Program-made: the position numbers and the translations under genes | DNA from: Dermatophagoides farinae | Taxonomy: Eukaryota > Arthropoda > Arachnida > Sarcoptiformes > Pyroglyphidae | Direction of reading: 5' to 3' | Length of the DNA: 64,000 nucleotides | Assembly (NCBI RefSeq): GCF_024713945.1 | Contig: NC_134678.1 | Location: 3,162,001-3,226,000 of the forward strand | In this document: positions 1 through 12,286 of the stretch, piece by piece | How the letters are laid out: each line of letters opens with the position of its first letter | Numbering within the stretch: the first letter of the stretch is position 1 | The notes under the pieces: generated by a model | What the model saw: only the letters and a program-made list of their open reading frames with translations | Database searches by the model: none | Told to the model about the DNA's origin: nothing

Positions 1-1682
1 TTGATTTGTTATCAAAGTATTTTTTTTTAATAATCTTGATAATAAAAACATGTTATCTGACAATTTTTGTTTTCTCTTCAATTGTTTCATTTCAATCATT
101 GTATCAATCTATTAAATCAAGTGCATCATGCTCAAAATATATCTAATCTAATCTAGTTTATTTTATGTTACACATACCAATGTTAGTCATAAAACGACCG
201 GGTTTGTTTTTAGGCAAGAAAATGACTTTTAACCATGAGTCAAAAAAAATTGAGAGATTGAATGTGACAATATTTTTTTTTTTGTTATTTGTTAGGCAGA
301 TGGTACAATTTTAATTTGAAAAATTACTTGGTATTTTGCTGGAAAATCTTATTGAATTATTATACAAAGGTCAAATGAATGAATGAATGATGGTATAAAT
401 GGAAATTTGTTGTAAATTTTACCACATAAAAACAGATCACCTGCTTCAATAGAAAAGATAATCTTGAATTGTTTTTTTTCAGACTAATTTAAAGTCTATT
501 ATTATTATTATTATTATCACTATTTATTTGGATCAATTTTATATTGAAGATTGATCATCTTTCGAAAATATAAGAAAATTAAAAAATCATAGTTGTTGGT
601 AATTGTTCCAAATGAATTTCAAAATAAACATTAGTAAAATTTTTTTTGGAAATTTGGCACGCGCATCACGTGCGTGTTATGCACGTTCCCGATTCCGGTG
701 TTTTTCACAGAAATGATAATGGTTTATTAGTCCAAATTAGGCAGATGTATGATTTTACAGACCTAAATCACAGAGCAATTTACAGACCAGCAGCAGCAGC
801 AGAAGCAGCAGTTTTTTTTTGCAAAAATTGTTCCGTTATAAATAACAAACAACAACAACAATTGATTTAATATTATCATTCAGTCATTTGCAACATGAAA
901 AAAAAGAGCAAGGGAGGGGTCAACTTGATTAACCTTAGCCATGGAATTCATCACCTGCTCTTCACCTAAGGTCATTATTATCGATGATGATAATGTATCT
1001 GCGGATGGGCTTGTAGATAGAAATTGGGCCGATTGTCTAGTCCGATTGTTTGGAAAAATTGTTTGTTTGAAAGAAGAAAAAAATTTGATTTTTTCTTTTC
1101 TCCTAATTCTCTCTAGTGATTAATCAAATTAACAACCAGAAAAAAACCTAAGGGCCATCATCATGATTTGATCATCTAGATTTTTGTTTTCAACGATAAA
1201 GAATCTATAAAGCTTTGGAAAAAAAAATTTCTGTAGAAAATATTCCGATTAGATTGATGACCATCATCATCATCATCATCATCCAGTAGCAATAATCGTG
1301 GATGGACAATTTAAATTCCATATTCGTCGAATCGTAACCAGAGAAAAAAAACAGTAGTAATTCCTACTGTTCAGTCAAAAAAAAACGGAAAAAAATCGTG
1401 ATGAATCACTGGTGAATTCAATGATCAATGTGTGGTGTGTATAATTTTGTATTGAATTTTAAAATTGCAACATTGCAAATGAATGCAAAACACAGAGTGA
1501 CAAACAGAACAAAACAAAACAAAACAAAAAACTGTATAGATATGCAATGTATAATTGCAATTTCATTTGAAATTAAATTCAGGATGTCTGAATGAATGAA
1601 TAGCTGTTTTTTTTGTTTTGTTCAAATGGTCTCTGGTCTATCAAATCGTCATTATCATTATTATTTCTGGTTTGGCTAGCAG
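1..1682. other. AT-rich intergenic DNA, left edge
   Basis: No gene is supported here. The stretch is AT-rich with poly-A/T runs and short ATC/TTA trinucleotide tracts (for example near 500 and 1265). A GC-richer patch at about 656-710 holds a CACGTG E-box (669-674) among CACG/CGTG words. The short open frames at 646-870 and 941-1123 have no family match that I recognise and read through poly-Q/poly-A-like repeats, so I do not call them genes. Confidence 0.6.
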
Positions 1683-2254
1683 CTGTTGAATATATTTAAT
1701 TAGTATGTTCAATAGTGTAAATATTGTATATATATGAGTTTGTTAACCAGTTATTTATTAATGATTAAACACATATTTCATCAACTGCTTGACATTCTCA
1801 CAGCCGGATAAACGATAAAGAATTGGCCTCATCGACTGCTTGAACAACGAATGCCACTGCCAAGAACTAATCGAATCTTTTACGACGTGCTTCCAAAGCA
1901 CTCTTCTTTCCAACGTTAACATGATCACCATAGACCAGGCGTCGGCAACCTGCGGCCCGCGGGCCGCATCTTCCATAGAGCTCTATGGGAAATGCGGCCC
2001 GCGGGCCGCAGGTTGCCGACGCCTGCCATAGACCATAGATGAAAATTTGTATCGACCAAAATACAAATGTTTGACATCTCTTGCGTGCTGGGCCCATAAC
2101 CTGTTGAAATATTTAGCAAGAGGCTTGGAAGTATAAGATTCAATAGTTAGCAGTTGATGAATATGTGTTTTAATCATAATAAATAACTGGTTAACAAACT
2201 CATATATATACAATATTTACACTATTGAACATACTAATTAAATATACTCAACAG
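1683..2254. mobile_element. Inverted-repeat (foldback-type) element carrying a gene-like fragment
   Basis: Arms of about 105 nt at 1683-1790 and 2147-2254 are inverted copies of each other with few mismatches. They begin CTGTTGA(A/G)TATATTTAATT and share the TGAGTTTGTTAACCAG segment and the inner ACACATAT..CATCAACTGCT segment. The interior reads as an open frame on the minus strand (about 2210 to 1868) ending in a basic ALEARRKRFD-stop; I do not recognise the protein. The inner ends of both arms contain the same coding-like words, so the structure may be an inverted duplication of a gene's 3' part rather than a true transposon. I see no clear target-site duplication outside the arms. The 90-bp hAT-type element at 1936-2025 is a later insertion into it. 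Confidence 0.7.
1936..2025. mobile_element. 90-bp palindromic hAT-type miniature element
   Basis: The element starts CAGGCGTCGGCAACCTGCGG and ends with the inverse complement. The whole 90 bp is one palindrome with only two mispaired positions, and it contains the GC-rich core GCGGCCCGCGGGCCGC twice. It is flanked by an exact 8-bp direct repeat, CCATAGAC (1928-1935 and 2026-2033). An 8-bp duplication plus CAG..CTG ends with GTCGGCAACC is the signature of hAT-superfamily transposons. It has no coding capacity, so any movement would need a transposase from elsewhere. It is strikingly GC-rich in an AT-rich neighbourhood. Removing it and one copy of the duplication restores a continuous minus-strand open frame in the host element. 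Confidence 0.88.
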
Positions 2255-5200
2255 TTATATTAAACAACTAATTCAATATTTCTTTTAACAATTCCAACAG
2301 CAGCCAATTCGTATTGCATCACTACAATAATGATTATTCATCCATTCCATTTTCAGATTAGTGACTATGGTTTGTTGATAAGGTTTTTGCAACACCAAAC
2401 ATCGTTTTATTTTTTTCCATAAAGAAAGGATTAAATAATCCTAAAGAAAATCATATTGCACACATGATTATTGTAAGAAATTCATTCCCGGAATTTATTC
2501 ATCATGTTTATTAACAATGAATTCAATGCTTTAAATCATTAATGAAAAAAAAAATATTTGAAAATAAATGAATCATTTCATTTGAAAGAAACATACATAT
2601 TCGATACCTTGAAAATTTTCACTTGAAAACGGGCCTCAATTTTTTTTTTGGAAAAACAAAAATACCGCAAGTGAAAAGTTTGACCAAAAAAAAAACGGGT
2701 TTGTTGTCCTTGGAATGTCAATGAGTTGTTTCCACATATTTGGAATGTTGCCAAACCAAACAAAAACAATAATCATCATCATTATAAAAGCCATCATTAT
2801 CATCATCATTATTCATTGATGATCATTATTATCAGCGTTCATTCATTGAAAATTTTTCTCTTTTGGATAACGTACAACACAAATATTTGAAATTCATTTT
2901 CGGTGCCTTTTTTAGAAAGCATTTTTTCCATGGAATTTGATTTACAAAACGATTTTTCTTCATCATCATTATCGTCATTTCCTTTTTGTTCGTAGCAAAA
3001 AAACCGAAAACAACTCAAAAATTCGATGGGGCGAAAAAATATTAGTTATAACACCGTTCTTGTGATGGATCGTTTTTTAGTTTTTGGATCAAATATTTCA
3101 ATTAACTTTGTTTTTGTTTTGTTCACGAGAAAAAATAATCAGAAACTTGTTGAAATTGGAATAAAATAATGGACATTTCTTTCAGCTCATTAATCCACAC
3201 ACATCATACCATTTGACATATGACCTCCATTATGATCACATGGTTAACATATTGACAGCGACTTTGTATGTGTTTTCTTCGTTGAAACGACCCAAACATG
3301 TAAAACGTAAGGCAAACGTTTTTTTTTATTTTGAAGACTATATGACAATGATGGTCAGTCAGAAATCAGTCTCGACTTTGAAAATGACCTGGTTGAATAA
3401 ATGAATGAATGAAAGTGGTATATTTTGGAATTTCATTTGATAAAAACACTTACTTTTTTGCTGGTTTTAATTATGATGATGATGATCGGATGACCACCCC
3501 CTACCATCTACTATCATCATCATAGAAAGGAGACAGCAGTAAACGTACCTTGTTGTCCTTGGACATTTTCGTTGTTTTTCTCCAGTTGTCCATGTTAATG
3601 GTCAAATATTTGCATGAAATGTATGGAAAGAAACAAACACACAAAAAAACACCATCTGAACATTGTATATGGTGTGTGTGTATGCGTAGTAATTAGCCAT
3701 GAAAAAAGGAAGAACGAACGAAAGTTTTATTCATTGAAAAAAAATTTGCACCAAAAACTTGTCCTTGTCCAATTGGACAGGAAAAACAAAAATAGCAGAA
3801 ATTTCTCTGCTGTTTTGTTTTCCAAAATCATCGTCCTCATCATCGTCATCATCATTGTCAAATCGTTCAGGAAAACCTAAAAATTATTGTTTGATGTATA
3901 GCCGCACGGCTACACACTATTTACATATAAACACATGTAAATAATGTCCCAAAAATGAATACAATGATTAATGGTGTTTGATTATCAATTTATATATATT
4001 CGATTCGGTTGTTTGTTCATGTTTCATAAGCGAACTAAATATACTGACGGAAACACCCATTGATATGATCAGATCATCTCATCGAGAAATAACAACAACA
4101 ACAACAATAACAACAAGTGGAATTTTCATGTTTAATTATGGTCAAGTTTTTTCCTTATTTTCGGGTAAAACAAACAAAAAGACAAACAAAAAAAAATAAA
4201 TAAATAGAGAAAGAAAAAAACACTGGACACTTTAGAATCTATGAGAAAAAATAAAGTAGGACACACAACACACACACACACAATTGAAATGAATTATTAT
4301 TATGATTATTGCTTTTTTTATTGAAAATTTAAAATATTTGTGTTTATTTAAATTCAAATAAATTTTCAAAGATTATACCACCATCAAATACACATAGGAA
4401 ACAAATATGAATATATATGCCAGAATATAAGTGTCTTGATTATTATTAGTTTTATTATGATTGACAAATGTATGAATTTTTCAAAATAAAGCCAAAATTC
4501 TGTATGTTATGTTATATAAATATAAATGATTTAAGCCATATGACCATTCTATCCATGAGATTGAATTCAAATTGATTATTAAAACATCGTTATGATGAAA
4601 TATTGTGGAGCGAAATAAAAAAAACAAAAAACAAAAAACCAGGAAAAGAAAAATAACTTGAAATTCCATTTATCAATCATAGGCTGTAAAAAAGGCACAT
4701 TATTCATAGTGTTTGACAGATAGAGAGAGAGAGAAAAAAAAACTTGGATAATAAGTGTAGGTGTGTGTTGTGAAATGATCAAAAACAAACGTAAAAAAAA
4801 AGAATGACAAATGAAAATCGGAAATGAAGAAATTTATTTTGCTCCACATTATTATTTACGTTTAATTCATTTATCTTTTGAATAAAATTTTATAATTAAT
4901 TGTCAGCAATTATAATTATTATTATTATTATGATTATTAATATATATTTTTCTTCGTAATATAAATTGAATATAACCTGTTGATTAATATGTTAAGACAA
5001 TCTCTCTGTGTATGTATGTTTGTATGTATGTATGTTCTTGTCTGTGTCTTGTGTATGCAGCATTTTATTTAACATCTACAACACACGTATATCACAGAGT
5101 GAATAATGTAAGAAAAATCTAAGTGTAATGAAAGGGGCAAAAAAAAGAAAAAAGAAATGCCATGACAGAATCTGATGACAGATTAATAGTAAAAAAAAAG

Positions 5201-5296
5201 GATTGAAATGAATTGAACATATATGTTGTGTAATGTAATATATTTTTTTTCATAATATGCGATTATATATGTGTGCCATATATTATCTAAATGTTA

Positions 5297-5329
<33 letters not shown>

Positions 5330-5916
5330 GGAAAAAATTTTTTTTGCGAAAAAAAAACCAAATAGACATTTTATATTATTATTATTATATTTAGGAAATA
5401 TTTTCGTAATTCGTATAAGCAAAAGTGTTTATCTCTGTATTTTATGTGTGTGTGTGTGTGTGTGTGTGTGTTTGAGATAAACAAGTGTCAATGGTTTGTT
5501 TTTTTCCCCGTTCGGATAAGACAAAAAAAAAATATGTGTGAAATGAACAATTTTAATTTGAAAAAAATTGATTTTTTCATGTTTTTTTCAGTGTGTGTGT
5601 ATGTATGTATGTATGTATGTATGGTTTACCAAATCATCAATCAGCAGAAATCTGATCTTGTAAACATCCGATTACATTATTTAAAAAAAAAATTATACAA
5701 TTCAAAATCTTTCCATTTTCTTTAATTTCTTTTTTTTAGTCAATCGAAAAAAAAAATATTTACCACAAACACAAACAATGGTTAAACACAATCAGACAAA
5801 AAAAACATTACATTTGATGAAAATACAAAAAAAAATATATGTAGATTTTTCTCCCATTCAGAATGAAATGGATTTATATTATATATATATATATGTATGT
5901 GTTATTTATATGTTAT

Positions 5917-5947
<31 letters not shown>

Positions 5948-6373
5948 CATGTAATTTATTATATTCGTAAATTATTAGAATTTTTCTAAATTAATCGAAA
6001 AAATATCTTATGAATGAAAAACGAACGAATGAATGAAAAAAAATCAATTTCTTTACAATTACAAAATTAAAAAAAAAGAATTAGAAAATCCTAGTTTGTA
6101 TCCATTATCAATCAAAAATGTGAATTGAATACTCTGCACTCTTCATTTGCTAAATTTATAATAATGTATATATATCTTATATATTGTTCTATATTGTGAT
6201 TTATATATGGATAATATTATTATAAATGATGATAATGAGATGAAAAATTATTATTATCTTTTTTTTAAAGAACAAGATTGCTCAAGTACACGACAAATAA
6301 CGAATAGATGTGTATAATGTGGATTCAGTGGTACGGTCTAATGTATCATCAAATTGGTTAATTGTGATGTTAT
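2255..6373. other. Microsatellite-rich intergenic DNA downstream of Myc
   Basis: No gene is supported. The DNA holds many simple repeats (TGA at 5298-5329, TG at 5445-5470 and 5919-5947, GTAT near 5598-5622) and long A/T runs. The part next to 6374 should include the 3' UTR and poly(A) site of the minus-strand Myc gene. Two small neighbouring hairpins are seen at about 3899-3943. Confidence 0.6.
5445..5470. repeat. (TG)13 microsatellite
   Basis: Uninterrupted TG dinucleotide run in intergenic DNA. A second run of similar length lies at 5919-5947. Confidence 0.95.
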
Positions 6374-7892
6374 TTATGTTGAAGATTCATTACACCTTCT
6401 CAATATTTCCATTAAACGATTCCGTTTTTCAATCTCAATACGATGTTCATGTTCTAATTGTTCATTTTCATGGATCAAATCCTGTACATAATTTGTTGCT
6501 TCATGTAATATCATAATTCTTGGTGGCCTTTTCTGTGATGTTTTCAATTTTGGTATCTGATCTCGTAAATTATTGAATGAATTTCTCAAATGATCACGAC
6601 GTTTACGTTCCGAATCATTATGTTCACGTCGTTTTACCGGTGGTGATGATCCACCACCATTCAATTTTTGTTCACAACCATCACCTGATAAAAATGATAG
6701 ACTACTTTCTTCCGAATCAGAACATGCGGGACTATTTAATTGTAAATTCGAAATAAGGTTTACGGCTGCTGATGATGTGGTGGCCAAATTTTTTACATGA
6801 ATTACACGTGATAAATTCGATGATGTCGAAATTGATGTTGGATGTTGAACAATAGTGTTGGGATTTTTTCTTTTAAGCGGTTGAAAATTTTTTATATTAC
6901 TAGATGATGATGACGATACTAATGTTGTTTTGATGACGCTGTTCTGGTTTTCTTTCTTTATACCATTTATTATTGAGACATTTGATGATGACACGGCATT
7001 ATTATTCAACAAAGAACTACTAGATGATGTTTGTTGCTGTTGTTGTTGATGTTTGCGATTGCTATTCGACAATTTTTTACATCGCATTTTAGACATTCTC
7101 GGCTGACCAATCGATTTATTTTCCATTGGTTTCCTGTATATGCCTAAATATATTCAACAACCAATCATCAATTAAAATTTATTATCATAATGAAAAAAAC
7201 TTACTTTTCGTATCTTTATGTATGAGACTTTTTTCATTCAAATCAGACATAATCGTAATTTTCTGCTGCTGTTGTTGTTGTTGTGATGAACCATATGAAT
7301 GATCATTGGTCATTGCATAAACATTACCACTTGTTACGGTATTTGATGATTGTTGTTGTTGTTGTTGATCATGTTGTTGTTGATTATTATCATCATCGAC
7401 TGTATAATTTTCATTCATATTCAAATCACAAGAATGAATATAATTGAATGCGCTTTGTGGCGATGTCGATAGATTGAATGGTGTTCCAGGCCTAAAAAAT
7501 GTTGCCATTGATTTACTGTTGTTGTTGCTATTCATATTGGTAATGCCATTCAGGCTATATGTGGATGATTTACATTTATGTTCACTACATTGTCCTGACC
7601 ACATACAATCATGTGCAATCACATTTTTACCAATTTCTTCATCTAGATGCATCTTTTCATCATTAAGTAAATCTTCACAACAATCCAATATGAATGGTGG
7701 TGATTGTGGTGGTGTAGGTATAAAATTACTCCATATTTCTTCAAAACAAAATGAATTCGTTATATCTGTAACATCGATATCGGTTGGATCGACACTAAAA
7801 TCTTCATTAAAAAACATATCGAATGATGATGATGATGATGCTGGTAACGGTGAATACCGATTGTTGGAATTATAGTTAATTTTGACAGGCAT
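6374..7892 (-). CDS. Myc: Myc-family bHLH-leucine zipper transcription factor
   Basis: Two coding exons, complement(7205-7892, 6374-7143), give about 485 aa. The donor is GTAAGT at 7204-7199. The acceptor TTTAG just before 7143 keeps the frame (AGC codon split 1/2); the nearer CAG does not. Exon 1 carries the N-terminal MPVKINYNSNNRY start, Myc box I (EEIWSNFIPTPPQSPP, about residues 52-67) and Myc box II (DCMWSG, about 96-101), followed by poly-Q/N tracts. Exon 2 ends in a basic region (HNDSERKRR, with the DNA-contacting His, Glu and Arg), helix-loop-helix (SFNNLRDQIPKL) and a C-terminal zipper. Family role: heterodimerises with Max, binds CACGTG E-boxes and drives growth, ribosome biogenesis and metabolic genes in the nucleus. 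Boxes I and II plus the bHLHZ separate it from Max, Mad and Mnt. It stands alone in gene-poor DNA. Confidence 0.95.
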
Positions 7893-9420
7893 TTTTCGAA
7901 ATGTCTAATTTTTTTGTCAAATATGGACAACAAGGATGATGATGTTGATGAACACACGCACACACACACGAGATGAAAACAAAAAAAATTCGAAAATTAG
8001 AAATTGAAGAGATCAATCAATCCAGTAAAAACAAACACAAAGAAAATTGTCAACAGTTTTAAAACAAAAAAAAATTAAAGTTTGTTTGTAACCGGCAAAA
8101 TTTGGCGCCTAAATATATGTTGCTCCATTCAATTTAATTAGAAATGATTTTTCAATCCTTATAAATGAAAATTCAAATTCGTACGATATCCCTATATCAT
8201 ATAGAACAATTTGGATGAGATGACAATGTTCGAAATAGAGCGAAAAATAGAAAGTTCAAAATTCGAAATTTATCCAGTGAAAAAAAAAGATCGAATGGAA
8301 TTTGAATCCGCGCAACAGAGAGAGAAAGAAAACAAATTGCAGTTGCGAACAATGCGAGTGACGATGAACGTTTGGTAAAACCATCCGTATAGCAAGTGGA
8401 ATATAAATACCTCGATACACTACTATGGCCGACAATCGCGGTTTTTCTACTATCCATCAACAAACACTGACACTGCAGCATTGCTTTTACTGCTTTCAGC
8501 TGAATGTATGCAAACAAAAATGGGGAAGCAATGCTATTGCCGAAAATACAAACCACCCAAAAAAAATTTCGGCTAAAAATTCTATTCCAAATCCATTCCC
8601 TTTTTAAATATACTACTACCATATAATTCTTATCACTACACTAAAAAAATAGTCATGCGCATTAAACAAACATTATATATGTGTTTTAACCTGCACAACA
8701 CAAAAAAGAATTGATTTTGAAGCTCCAACTCATCATCATTATCCCCAAATCAGCAGTTGTAAGATTTTTGCAATAAACAAAGCTTAAAGCAGCAAATGGT
8801 AGTAGTGGGCAAGAAGAAACTATATTCTCTTGTTACACACACACACAATCTACAGGCAGGCAATGCAGCTGCTGATGATGCTGTTGTTGTTGTTGTTGTT
8901 GTTAGCACTTACCGCACCTTTTGAGCCTTTAAATTTCTTTTTTTTTTGGATTATAAAAGAAAAAAATAAGATCAACAACAATAATTTTAATCATCATTAT
9001 TTTTTGACCATATGAGACATTGCTATTGATCGATTGATTGGTTGTTTGATAAATTAAATTTCGATGATGACAATCATGTTCGAGTCATTGTCATGAGAGA
9101 AAAAATAGGCGTTTGCAATTGAAAATGCTGCATAGCATTCGATGAAAAAAAATTGGGAAATTTTAATAAAACTATATCTATCTCTATACATTACATTATC
9201 TTATCTACAAAAAAAAAATCGAACTCACAAATCTAATTCGAATATGTGGGGCAAATTCGCTAAAATTTTTCGATATGATATCGATAAATGGATGTAACAC
9301 ATAAAACATATGGCATTTTTCTTTTTCTTTTTTTTAGTAACAAAATTGAGTTTGCAAACAAAATCAACTTATTTCTTTTCTGATGATAATAATAATTAAC
9401 ATACCTGATGATGATTTGGA
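7893..9420 (-). other. Myc upstream region (candidate promoter / 5' UTR)
   Basis: No ORF here looks coding. The block at about 8200-8620 is more complex in sequence and has fewer microsatellites than its surroundings. It lies 300-730 bp upstream of the Myc start codon, as expected for a promoter or 5' UTR. The open frame at 8197-8622 (minus) has no recognisable domain and its composition does not match the real exons. A consensus-like splice donor (CAG|GTATGT) on the minus strand at about 9402 could end a distal 5' UTR exon. That is inference. Confidence 0.35.
8101..8113. promoter_or_regulatory. E2F-like site upstream of Myc
   Basis: TTTGGCGCCTAAA lies about 210 bp upstream of the Myc start codon. 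It differs by one base from the palindromic E2F consensus TTTGGCGCCAAA. Function is inferred from motif and position only. Confidence 0.45.
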
Positions 9421-12179
9421 ATCATTGATGATGACGATGGCGATGATAATGTCATACCATTTAATCAACGTATGTGATTACAATTAATTGATTCTATTAG
9501 AGATATATACAAAGACACCTGGAAATATGTTGTTTTGAAACGAAGAAAACCCAAAAAAGTTCCAAAATTAAAAATGATGAAATATTATGCAACTATGCAA
9601 TAATAAAGATGATTTTTTATTTAAAAAAAAACGTTGCAATAAAGTCAATCCAAGCAAGATAGGATGATGATGAATAAAGGAAAATCGAAATCGAATAGAT
9701 ACGCGATGAGTGTTTGTGTGAATAGCGCGAAACAACCAAACCACCACACTCATCATCTGAAACGTAGTTCTTCAATTCACCATCATCATCATCAACATAC
9801 AAGCCGGCACAATACAGATGCCGGCATCTTTCTACGCATGCGTATAATTCAAATTTAATTTTCCCTTACAGATGATTATCAGCCAAGCATGTGTGATATG
9901 TGATGTGTGTAATGCACAACTACTACCATTTTCATTTTGGATGTTAAAAATTTTTTTTTTTGCTGCATTTCTATATAATAATGCTGCACACACACACACA
10001 CACACACAAAACCAAACACCGATTGCTTTTCCCTATCGATTCTTTCATTCATTCATTCATTCATTTAAAATTTCCCCAAAATGCCAAATAACAACAACAA
10101 TTTTTTTTTATTATGGTTTGGTTTCCATGACCAAACTAAACCAAAAAAAAAAAGATTTCCACATAGACAGGGGGAAGAAAAACAGATGGGGAAGGAAAGA
10201 GAGAGAAAAAAAAAACGCCACGGCGTCATAATTGTTACAAAATCTAATGATAATTCTTATTGATTCTATGCGCAGTCGTTTAATGTTTCTCCCATTTCAT
10301 TCATTCAATTCTTTTAGCAATCAATTTTTTTCCTCACATTTTTATCCCCTATCCACCCCATCTATTATTATTATTTTGAAATTTTAAAATTTTCTTTTTT
10401 TCGTTTTCTAAACACCCAGGTACATGGGAATCCAGAAAAAAAACAATATGAATGAAATAATTTTTTTTTTAAACAACAACATTATCTATAGATATTTTTT
10501 CCAGGTCTACCAAGTCTGAATTTTTTTTTGCCTTCTTGCTCGTGATTCTCATCTGTCATTATTTCATCCATTCACCGGCTCCTAACACTTGTCAGTATTA
10601 CTCTGAATGAAGAAACATTTGGACATTTAAACCATGCACCCAACAACAACTGAACCAAAAAAAAAAAATGCCGGCATCGATGGTGAGAGCAAGTAAAGCA
10701 TCGATTGTGTCTGTATTGTGTATATGAATGCAGCAGAGACATGCATACCACCACCACCACCACCATCATCATCATGATCATGATGATGATGATGTACAAA
10801 AAAAATGAAATTTTTTGGTGAATGTGTGATCAAAACCAGCCAGCCAGGCAAATATTCGTATTTTTTTTTTTTTTTTGCAAACAACCAAATGTTGTCATCA
10901 TCAAACATTGAAACCAACTGATTTCAATGATGATGATATTATATTATCGAAGCAAAAAAAAAAGATCGTCGCGTCCTTGATTACGTTCGTTCACTTGCTA
11001 TTCTTTTTCTCTTTTCAAATTTCCACCACCACCACTCAAGCCAATTTCATCGTCTCGATTTTTTTTTTGAATATGCCCAGTACGTGTGTTGTTTGTGTTC
11101 TTCCTCCCTCCGCGCACGCGCTTTTTTGAATTTTTTTTTCTCAATATTTGAAATCCAGTGTTCGAATCGATAGGAAAAAATTTAATTTTCTTCAAATTTT
11201 TTTTCTCTTGTGTTAAATAGCTACAATATTGAAAGATAATGATTATTGATAATGAAAATAAAGACATTTGACATGTTCATCACTGATATTGCTATAGTTG
11301 ATAGGTCACGACCTAATAGTAATTTGTTTGGTTGGTTTGTATTTAAAAGTTGTAGAAAATTTAAAAGGTTCAACAAGCAACAATGATGAGACATTTAAAT
11401 GCTACATTTCGGAATCTGGATCACCACCGCACAAGATTGATCAATTCGAAATCGTGAATTTAAGCTTTTTTTGCAAATCACAAAAAAATGTAACGTTTAA
11501 AAGACCAAAACATAAAATTTCTTGTTTTTGTTTTTGGATTATGATCATTATAATGTCTGGAAAACGGTCGAACGGATAGAATGTGGACGTGTGGGGAATA
11601 AACGTATCTATTTGAATGTTGTTTAGACATGAAGCCCATTGAACCTAAATTCTACCCCAGAATAGGGTAGGTGGGTCAAAAATAGGCGTTTTCGACCTTG
11701 AATCTGATGTCTGGTTGGCAATGATTGTTCTTGATGGATAATAATGTACTGAGATGAATCCAAAATAAAATAGAAAAAAAAGAAAAACGATAAAGTTATG
11801 CCACCATTTGGAAACTGTATCCATTTATTTCCAAGGATATCATGGAATTTGTGTTATGTAACATTGCGCAGAATGGTTTTTTTTTCTTTTTCAATTTGGT
11901 ATTTTTTTTTTTTTTTTTGGTGACCTTGAGACGATCCAATTTTTTTTTTAAATTTTTAAGGTTAACTCCACTTTTTCCTCATTGATATTGAATTAATGGC
12001 ATCCAAGTTTATTTCTTTTTTTTTTGATTTGAAAAAAATTTGATAAAAACAACATCACGCCAAGACAAACGGATATCCTGCCTAACGATCTCATCATCAA
12101 AAATCATAAAAAAGTGATGAAAATTTTTTTTGTTTGAAAATTCTTTAAAGAAATTTTTTTCCCGCCAATTTTGTAAAAA

Positions 12180-12286
<107 letters not shown>

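Noticed and set aside
7127-7136. Nearer acceptor (ATACAG) for Myc exon 2
   Set aside because: It breaks the reading frame. The TTTAG before 7143 keeps it.
8197-8622. 141-codon minus-strand frame as a protein gene
   Set aside because: No domain, hydrophobic low-information composition, and position fits the Myc 5' region. Kept only as a possible UTR/promoter.
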